A DNA stretch of 64,000 bases. Source: Ephydatia muelleri. Its lineage: Eukaryota; Porifera; Demospongiae; Spongillida; Spongillidae. Shown in pieces: positions 57,070-64,000 of the stretch. Under the pieces are notes generated by a model. The model was not told the origin of the DNA, made no database searches, and saw only the letters and a list, made by a program, of their open reading frames with translations. The position numbers and the translations under genes were made by a program. Each line of letters opens with the position of its first letter. The stretch's first letter is position 1. The stretch spans positions 2,995,767-3,059,766 of the forward strand of contig JABACO010000016.1 in assembly GCA_013339895.1 (NCBI GenBank), read 5' to 3'.

Positions 57070-57463
57070 CCCTCAAGTTTGCATTTCAATGAAGGTGGGT
57101 TTGCATTAAGCAGGGATTTGGTGGTAGATTTATGGCTACATAGTCGTCATTACAATAAAGAGCATCCATTAATGGAGGTACATGGTGGTGATTTTGTCAT
57201 TTGTGATGATGGGTTGTACGAAAGCGTTGTGGAATTCAAAAAAACAGTGGATTACCAAGAGGATTTCCGGATTGTTAGGGAGGTTGATCTCTTATCTTAC
57301 TGGATGAAGACCTGCAAAGTTACATCCATAAGACAGGTCACACTCATGGATAAAGTATATTACTTGATGACAGCATCTGATTTGGATGCGCTTTGTGAAT
57401 GGATATATGACACAAGAAAAGAATGGAATGAAACGAAAACAAATTCCTGCACACCTTTAAAAT
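57070..57463 (+). pseudogene. Ginger1 exon 4, unassigned middle domain
   Basis: Follows a 58-nt intron (57012-57069, gtaagc...cttacag) in phase 0. Reads PSSLHFNEGGFALSRDLVVD and later MKTCKVTSIRQ. Open through to donor gtaagc at 57464. I do not recognise the domain; its place between integrase and protease suggests part of the same protein. The next intron is 110 nt (57464-57573). Confidence 0.65.
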
Positions 57464-57573
57464 GTAAGCTATATATGTTATGCATTTCTGAATATTTAGT
57501 AAATACTTTTGTATTGTTTAGCTGCATAAATAATTGTGTCCAATGATACATATTTTCTATTTCTACTCTTAAG

Positions 57574-58320
57574 GCAAGGCCACAGTTCACAGTGAATCAG
57601 ACAAGTTGAATATGACATCCGGACACTTGCTGGACAGAGAGAAGAGAGACGTGATCTTATCCAGCACTGGATGGCTGGATGATGTCATTATCAATGCTGC
57701 TCAAGACTTGCTGAAAGAGCAGTTTGAAATATCAGGATTCCAGAATACCACACTTGGATGTAATTTGTCTTTTGACATTCTTAGAAGTGAGTTTGTCCAG
57801 ATACTGCACAATGGAAAAAATCATTGGTTAACTACATCCACTGTTGATTGCCAGCAGCAACTGTTAATGTATATGATAGCCTTAACCAATCACTTTCACA
57901 GTCTACTGTTAATCAGGTTTGTGCTCTAATTTTTACTAGGAATGAAACAATTGATGTGAGAGTTATTGATGTTGAGCCCCAGACTAACAGCTGTCTATGC
58001 TATTGCATTTGCTACTAGTCTTTGTTTCTGCGAGGATATAAGTTCCATACAGTATTGTGTTAGCAAAATGAGGACTCATCTAGTCAGTTGTCTTGAAAAA
58101 CGTCAAATGGCTCCCTTCCCAAGTATTCAAAGGAAGTCAACCCTTTCTCATTCAATTTTAGCACAGCAACGTATCCCAGTCTCTTGTAGCTGTCGAATGA
58201 CCAGCTGGAAGAATGATCCAGTGCTCTCACTGCAAAGAGCAGTTTCACAAGAAGTGTGAACGGGTCACAAGAAATGAACTGAGCTCCTCGTGGCAGTGCA
58301 GGCTGTGCGCAAAGAAATGA
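57574..58320 (+). pseudogene. Ginger1 exon 5: Ulp1-like protease and PHD finger
   Basis: GWLDDVIINAAQDLLKEQF (about 57675) and HWLTTS (about 57825, candidate catalytic His) fit C48/Ulp1-type cysteine proteases. The expected catalytic-Cys area is at QTNSC (about 57985), followed in another frame by YAIAFATSLC. A PHD finger with CSC, CSHCKEQFHKKC and CRLC ends at TGA 58318-58320. Frame changes near 57860, 57990 and 58215 break all of this. AATAAA at 58413-58418 is a plausible poly(A) signal. Confidence 0.75.
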
Positions 58321-58554
58321 ACAGTGTGACTGCATGTGGTGGCATGATTCTATTTGTGTATGACTATGGCACTTCTGTATGAGGAATTAATCGATAGTCC
58401 GTCAAGCTAGAAAATAAAGAACTGTTTCGTAGTAGTACTAAGTATCTGAATGTGCGTGTTACATTAATCCTCTGAGTCTCACGACACACGCGTACCTACA
58501 GTACTACACAGGTTCCCGATCGAACGTTCTGGGTATTTAACTACGCATGCACTA

Positions 58555-58726
58555 TGGTGGTTGTAGTGGGGGGACAGCAAATCCTAAAGCGGACAGGTAA
58601 TCCTAGGAATAATTGTCCGTGGGGGGACAACGTATGCTAGTACCCGTTGTCCGCCGGACAACGTATCCTAGGATACGTTGTCCGGCCGGACAATTTTTTG
58701 GGGGGGGGACAAGCTATCCTACTACA
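58555..58726. repeat. Right terminal/subterminal repeats of the Ginger1 element
   Basis: Dense run of ggacaa and ttgtcc words in both orientations, including a perfect 30-bp palindrome centred on cctagg (about 58653-58682, half-site cggacaacgtatcct). Confidence 0.85.
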
Positions 58727-58730
58727 CCGG

Positions 58731-58990
58731 CAGCTGCTTTAGGTCGTGCAGGAACACTGGCAGCGCTTCGCCGGGGACCATTTCCTCTGCCGGAAGCTCT
58801 CCAGGATGCAGAAGATCGTTGCCGTCATGGCTGCCAGTAGCTCCTCTTTTGCCTTGGCGTAGGGCTTTTTCACCTCCGCGCTCAGTTCCAGCCATGACGC
58901 TTCACCTTGTAATAGCGTTGGGAGCTTTACCGCCTTCGTCTCGTCGTTCCATTTGTTGGCATCGCTACTGTTGCACCTGCCATATACCAC
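58731..58990 (-). pseudogene. Gag remnant, main piece in right arm
   Basis: Minus strand reads VKLPTLLQGEASWLELSAEV, then KKPYAKAKEELLAAMTATIF and CILESFRQRKWSPAKR in a single frame, a clearer version of the left-arm remnant. Resembles the capsid region of Gypsy-type gag. Interrupted by the two transposons at its 3' side. Confidence 0.75.
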
Positions 58991-59363
58991 GCTTCAGGAA
59001 CACTCTTCATAACCGGCTGAATTGGCTTGCGATTCTCAAATTCGATGCAAGCACTGCGTATATTAGCTACTCTATTGACAAGGGCATTTATATCCATTTC
59101 AGCCCATGCATTTCAATAGTGGCCGCAATAGCCCATATTTGGATGTCCAGAAGTAACTTGTTCATGGCTTCACCAAAACCTACAGCTACATGTAAGATAT
59201 TCAGCTACGAACAATTGCAAGTTATCTTAGAGCATGCAAATTTAATGGGAGTCCAATTATATCACATCAAATTCCAGTTCTCTTTCTAGTACATAAAGTG
59301 CATACTACTCTAATTCCAGTTTCAGAATTACGCTATATAACATTGCCCCATATTGGCAACCAT

Positions 59364-60707
59364 TTAAATATTAGGAAGTTTAATCAGCACTTCAGCCATG
59401 CTTGGACGACGTTTTGGGTCCTTCGCTGTGCATTCCAAAACCATTGTCTGCATTTTTGACCAGGAAAGTGCCTGAATGAGGTCTTGCCTTATTTTCACCT
59501 CCGGAAAACAACCACCTGACATTTCCAAAAGAAGAATTCCATAGCTAAAGACATCCATTTTGGGAGATTGCAGATCAGGATCAGAACTCTCAGGGGCTGC
59601 ATAGGTGAAATTACCGGGGCCTGCTGTGGTTACCTGGCGTGCAAAATTGGAAGAACCAAAGTCTGATAACTTGGCTATCCACATATGTGCTCCTAAGAGC
59701 TCCAGAAGTACATTGCTACTGCTTACATCTCGATGAATGATGGCATCAGGTTTCATTAAGTGCAAATAGTTAAGGGCTTTACCCACATCCATAGCAATAT
59801 TGGATACTTGCTGGCGAGACATTGATAACCCGTTGGTTACCTCATCTTCTAGAACTGCCCTTAGGGATGTCTGCATCAACTCTGTGAGGATGACACACTC
59901 TTGATCTATGGTGGCTCCAATGAATAGCAATATGTTAGGATGGCGTACCGATGCAGCCATGTTCATCTCCCTTTTGAACAGCTGCTGGTTGTGGGGAGAT
60001 AGGATTGCTCCATGAAGGAGCTTAGCAGCTACCTCAAGCCCACAGAACCTTGCTGCCTTCACCACCCCCCACCCTCCTCTGCCTAACTCTTTGTCCGTCA
60101 ATAAAATGTCTTCCTTCTTCACAATCCAGGATGGTGTTTTGCCTTTATCAAGCTGTTCCTGCAGTTGTCTGCATTGTGAGGTCAGGTTACGGATCTGCAG
60201 TTCTGCTCTTGTGGCCCTTCCCTCCAAAGCTGCATTGGTTTGCACAAGCTCTGCAATTCTGGTATCAGATATACGTGCAGCGTCTTGTAACATCTTCACA
60301 GTATCTTCAGCATTCCTGGTCCTATCCTCAAACATGGTCACCTTGGCAACAGCATTTGTGGCCTTCTTTTCAGCATCAATTGCCTCCATTTCTGATGCCT
60401 TGATCCTTTCTTCTGCTACAGAAGCCCTCTTCTCAGCTACAACAGCTCTCTCTTCTGCTACAGAGGCCCTCTTCTCAGCTCTCTCTTCTGCTACAGAAGC
60501 CCTCTTCTCAGCTACAACAGCTCTCTCTTCTGCTACAGAGGCCCTCTTCTCAGCTCTCTCTTCTGCCACAGAAGCCCTCTTCTCAGCTACAACAGCTCTC
60601 TCTTCTCCAACGGATGCTCTTTTTTCAACTAAACGTAATTTCACTTCAGTTGCAGATAAATTTTGTGGAATTTGTTTTTTTGCATCTGTTAGCGATTCTG
60701 CTGACTT
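59364..60707 (-). CDS. Gene B, last exon: coiled coil plus TKL-type protein kinase
   Basis: Mirror copy of gene A's last exon, from acceptor attttgtacag (minus strand) to TAA at 59364. Six RASVA-type blocks against ten in gene A. A few changes: extra TNA after EKKA, ARISDTR for AGISDAR, VVKAARF for VVMAARF, RQDLIQ for QRDLIQ. Glycine loop, VAAK lysine, HRD, DFG and APE are all kept, so it also looks active. Genes A and B are convergent. Both frames being open after divergence argues that both are, or recently were, under selection. Confidence 0.9.
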   Translation of the reverse strand, partial: KSAESLTDAKKQIPQNLSATEVKLRLVEKRASVGEERAVVAEKRASVAEERAEKRASVAEERAVVAEKRASVAEERAEKRASVAEERAVVAEKRASVAEERIKASEMEAIDAEKKATNAVAKVTMFEDRTRNAEDTVKMLQDAARISDTRIAELVQTNAALEGRATRAELQIRNLTSQCRQLQEQLDKGKTPSWIVKKEDILLTDKELGRGGWGVVKAARFCGLEVAAKLLHGAILSPHNQQLFKREMNMAASVRHPNILLFIGATIDQECVILTELMQTSLRAVLEDEVTNGLSMSRQQVSNIAMDVGKALNYLHLMKPDAIIHRDVSSSNVLLELLGAHMWIAKLSDFGSSNFARQVTTAGPGNFTYAAPESSDPDLQSPKMDVFSYGILLLEMSGGCFPEVKIRQDLIQALSWSKMQTMVLECTAKDPKRRPSMAEVLIKLPNI

Positions 60708-60809
60708 CTGTACAAAATAGCAAGAGACACAGGTAATTCCTGCTAACTATAATAATGTCCAAGTAACAACTTAAAATGTTAAAATAAGTGCACTCAGGTT
60801 ATGTCTCAC
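60708..60809 (-). other. Gene B intron
   Basis: Short intron matching 27000-27111 of gene A. Confidence 0.75.
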
Positions 60810-60878
60810 CTTTAAGAATAGTGGAGCCATGTCTTCTTTATATTTCAATACTATTAGGTCAAGCGCTGTTCTCCCATT
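60810..60878 (-). CDS. Gene B, partial ankyrin exon
   Basis: 69 nt, phase 0, same peptide as gene A (NGRTALDLIVLKYKEDMAPL then FLK), with acceptor and donor conserved. Confidence 0.85.
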
Positions 60879-62866
60879 CTAATAACAGAAATATTTATAT
60901 TACCGTACATGTACGACAAATACATAACTGTACTACAGGTGGCACAATGTAGAGCTAAAGATTTCAAAACATGAACAATTTCTGAATCACACTTATGTCT
61001 CTAGATTTCTACATGTGTACACATATCAGGGCATGCATAATGCAGTGTACATATGTAGTATAGAGCATGTATAAATGTATCTGTGGCATGCAGTTTCATT
61101 ATATTCCTTTTTACTTGGTTCCACTTTGAGAATAGTGCAGATAAAAGTTATATGCAGTTACATGATTAAGCCAAAACACATGTTTGACACATGTACCATA
61201 GATAAAGTGTTTTTAATGTTCTGAACGAATGCAATAAAATGAGTTTTTCCTCAAGACTTGCAGTGAATTGAAGGAAATATGATAGACATCAAACTTTGTG
61301 CTTATGATGCGTATAATGGAATCCCTATAACACTAGAATGCGTCTCATATGACCCTGTGATAAATATCATGAAGAAAGGAGTCCCCATGTTTATCACATA
61401 GTTTAGCTGATTGTGGCAATGTAACCGTCTAGAAGTAAAAAAAGAACAGTTCAGAGATGTTGGTATTCCATGAATGCGCATGGTCTAAAGACAACTCCAT
61501 GTCAGTGTGAAGCCATAAGATCATTTTTTCCCAATGTACATGTACTATTTTCTTATCTTCCTCACTTTTCGCATAACTCAGGACAAGACTGCTAGCAACA
61601 ATGTTGTTCATATCCATAGCTTCAGAATACATTTCTGCATGTGCATGTGTATGTGTGTGTGCATGTGTGTGCGTGGTTGTGCTGTGTTGTGTGTGTATGT
61701 GTGCATATGATGCAGAGCCAGACTTCACATAATTTAGCCTAACATTGTGTCACAGTTTTGCCTAAACCTATGTGCAAATAATCAGCAGTCCACAGGGGCA
61801 GATGAAATATAAGCATGCGAGACAATAAATGTTTCAACGCGAATTACATTTTTGATTAAACATGAATGGTGTGCATGACTATACATTCCACTTCCATTCA
61901 GAACAAGGTGTTAGTTAAATCATGCAGCCATATTCCTGCATTTGTCTCCACATAGTTCTAATTGATAGATAATGCATACATACAGTATTCATTCAGAAAA
62001 GGAAAAGGCTTCGCTGTAATGTAGGGCAATGTGTTTAAAGATTGCAATTCATCCCCACTAGTTTAGATGGGAGAATTGAAGTACACTCCACAAAGCAGCC
62101 AAAGCAATGTAAAGATGAAGACATGCAGTGGCAAATTCAGGATGGTCAGTAACACTGTCCACACCATTCAAGAGACTGCATCTGGCTTGGTCTGGGAAGA
62201 GGTGCTTTTACCTTGAAGGCACTAGGAACTACTAACTGAAGGTAAACCCTTGGCCAGTAGGTTCAAAACTCTATGGATCACACCCAATCAAACAGGACTA
62301 TAACTTCAACCGGCCACAGACTTGTCTATAAGCTTTAATAATACATGCACATCAATTTGCATGCTCACCCTCAAATTGGTCAGAACTAGCCAACATACGG
62401 ATAGGAATAAGCAGCTGTTATTCTTGAGTGTATAATGCTTTGCACTTATTCTACTGAGAAGGGAAAGCCCCTATCTCCCCCATCACTGCGAAGCAACAAC
62501 TCTTAGATCAACTAGTCTACACATGCAAATGTATAATACAGCAATAGTTGCATATCAAAAGGGGAAGGAAGGGAAGAGAGGTAGGGATATCTTTCCCACT
62601 ACCACCCTCTCTCACTGAACCCGATATACATGTCATTCATTACTTCTTCCACAGATTGCAAATCCATTATTAAGAAAACTAGATACAGTCTGTAACATCA
62701 TGGGTTAAGATGCCAGGACCACATCGTAGTTGTCTCAAATTGGTTTCGGCAAGGTACAGTAGTAAAAGAGGCACTTCATTTTGTGTTGTGGAGCCTGCAC
62801 AGTAGTACAGTATCTTTTTGTCACAACAGAGAAAGAAAAAGAGAATTCAAATCAAATGTTTCATAC
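60879..62866 (-). other. Gene B intron (about 2.0 kb)
   Basis: Matches the gene A intron, including the CA/TG microsatellite (about 61640-61705). Lacks about 170 bp near the upstream exon. Confidence 0.6.
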
Positions 62867-62965
62867 CTTATCCTGTAAAGTGCCATTAGCACTGTATGAT
62901 AACAGGACTGCCACCACATCATATTGACCCTTTTCAGCAGCTTTGTGAAGGGGAGTAGAACCAAA
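62867..62965 (-). CDS. Gene B, ankyrin exon
   Basis: 99 nt encoding one ankyrin repeat with the same 33 residues as gene A (FGSTPLHKAAEKGQYDVVAV then LLSYSANGTLQDK). Acceptor catgcag and donor gtatga conserved. Confidence 0.85.
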
Positions 62966-64000
62966 CTGCATGGGAGAACAATGTTAAACTTCTGAATTGT
63001 GCTTTGACAATCATAACTTGCTAATGTGTGGATGAGCTGAAAACTGCATGTTAACATCCAATAAACAACATTGAATATACATTAGACGAATGTTCAGCAC
63101 ACTAATCACATAACGGGATGCAATCAAAATGAAACCTTATGTCTATGTGAAGCTTGAGTTGTAATTTCATGGGAATCGTCATCAGAACAGCATTGATGCA
63201 AGTATGGTGATAAGCACCTGAAAGCATTAAGTGCACTCTACCAGGGTGTGAAGCTCACTGAAAATAATGAAAGTCCTAAACTGCTGCCCTTATTCTGATA
63301 CAATGTCCAACTGACTGCCACTTCAGCCACTCTGAATAGCCAAGCTATAGATAGCCTCAATGATAACTGAGTGCAGTAATTCATTTGCAGGAAAGAATAG
63401 CAAGCCAAAAGTCCGGCTGGATACAGATTGCTATACTATAGACATTACCCCTTGAGACAGCGCCATCACCCGATCACCTTATGTAATACCATAGCTTAGC
63501 ATTTAATTATACCCAAATTTTACATGTAAAACAATCGTTGCTAAATACCCATTTAATTGAATACGCTACAGTAGTTTAAGTGTTTCGCAGGCATAGGCAG
63601 TTATTGCGGTATTGTGACGTTTTCGTGTTGCGGGAAAACGTTCTTTGTAAACAATTCATGTGGATTTGATGCGTACAAAACCAAAAAACATTTCCACTGA
63701 AAAATGTGTTGTTGACTCCAAAAACGGTAATGGTTAGGTAAAAAAAGGTGCTTCACAGTGTGGTGCAATATTGCGCTGTTGCCCGCGAAATAGTTAAGGT
63801 CTTCAGATTGTGTACATAGGTATTTGTCCTAACTGATTATAAGTGGTAAGTGAGTTATATTGCAATCACCATTAGCTACATTCACAGACAGGATTGTCTG
63901 GGGTCAGTGGATAGCTTGTATGTCAGCCAAGATACGTGACTCAAAACGAGTGACAAGCTGTTGCCTTTGTTGGTTGAGGAACCATTCAAGTTAATAGTCC
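62966..64000. other. Upstream flank of gene B
   Basis: Matches 23642-24662. No further exon recognised; the window ends inside the repeat. Confidence 0.5.

Larger units (their letters stand above)
54730..58726 (+). mobile_element. Ginger1-type DNA transposon
   Basis: 3997 bp. Ends tgtaacaggatagcttgtcc and the complement of tgtagtaggatagcttgtcc, with a 4-bp target duplication CCGG (54726-54729 and 58727-58730); the left arm has one CCGG at that place. It encodes a Gypsy-integrase-like transposase with GPY/F motif, then a Ulp1-like protease region and a PHD finger. Gypsy-like integrase, TGT ends, 4-bp duplications and accessory protease/PHD domains are the known traits of Ginger1. No reverse transcriptase or LTRs. 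Several frameshifts make this copy defective. Confidence 0.88.
50577..64000. repeat. Right arm of large inverted repeat (runs off the window)
   Basis: Reverse complement of 23642-32821. It is longer because 54148-54712 and 54730-58726 are insertions absent from the left arm, where the uninterrupted gag remnant around 29236 gives the pre-insertion sequence. It also lacks about 170 bp of the gene A intron equivalent near 62855 and has fewer coding repeats in the kinase gene. Confidence 0.95.

Noticed and set aside
54730..58726. Gypsy retrotransposon fragment
   Set aside because: The integrase is Gypsy-like, but there is no protease, RT, RNase H or LTR, and inverted ends with a CCGG duplication enclose the gene.

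Overview
The window looks like nuclear DNA of an early-branching animal, most likely a demosponge of the Amphimedon type. That is inference, from ankyrin-coiled-coil-TKL kinase genes with short introns and phase-0 ankyrin exons, plus a mix of BEL/Pao, Gypsy, hAT and Ginger-type elements. There are no operons, no recognisable tRNA or rRNA genes and no CRISPR array. Most of the DNA is repeats and mobile elements in and around a duplicated ankyrin/kinase locus.

Layout. 1-14231: tandem array of about 0.7-0.8 kb units related to introns of the ankyrin locus, split by a complete but decayed BEL/Pao retrotransposon (6837-12685). 14232-15690: unrecognised decayed sequence. 15691-19640: old, diverged ankyrin exon/intron modules with exons at 16180-16260 and 17859-17939. 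19878-22690: dead reverse transcriptase of a non-LTR-like family. 23642-32821 and 50577-64000: arms of a large inverted repeat. Each carries an ankyrin-coiled-coil-kinase gene (gene A on +, gene B on -, convergent), a retroviral-type gag remnant, a 51-aa reading frame and a hAT transposase remnant. The right arm reaches the window edge and is longer because a fold-back hAT-like element (54148-54712) and a Ginger1-type DNA transposon (54730-58726) landed 17 bp apart in its gag remnant.

The spacer (32822-50576) holds a third, broken ankyrin module. Its exon was split by a Gypsy element with two identical 123-bp LTRs (34781-39515), itself interrupted in RNase H by a 467-bp hAT-like element with 5-bp target duplication. 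The intron just downstream was hit by a 7.8-kb element (39668-47477) with 23-bp terminal inverted repeats. That element encodes a roughly 1.4-kaa protein of a family I cannot assign to a named transposase superfamily, plus a 39-bp coding minisatellite and ten 152-bp satellite units. It is the best candidate here for an undescribed system: a DNA transposon whose protein has a GDGPA...CxxC...LHDLKGH layout reminiscent of RNase-H-fold transposases.

The host genes that look intact are the two kinase genes. Both keep the glycine loop, lysine, HRD and DFG, and they differ mainly in the length of an alpha-helical repeat (10 versus 6 RASVA-type blocks). The inverted-repeat arms are about 97% identical on the outside and apparently identical over an inner 3.5 kb, which suggests recent gene conversion or an assembly effect.
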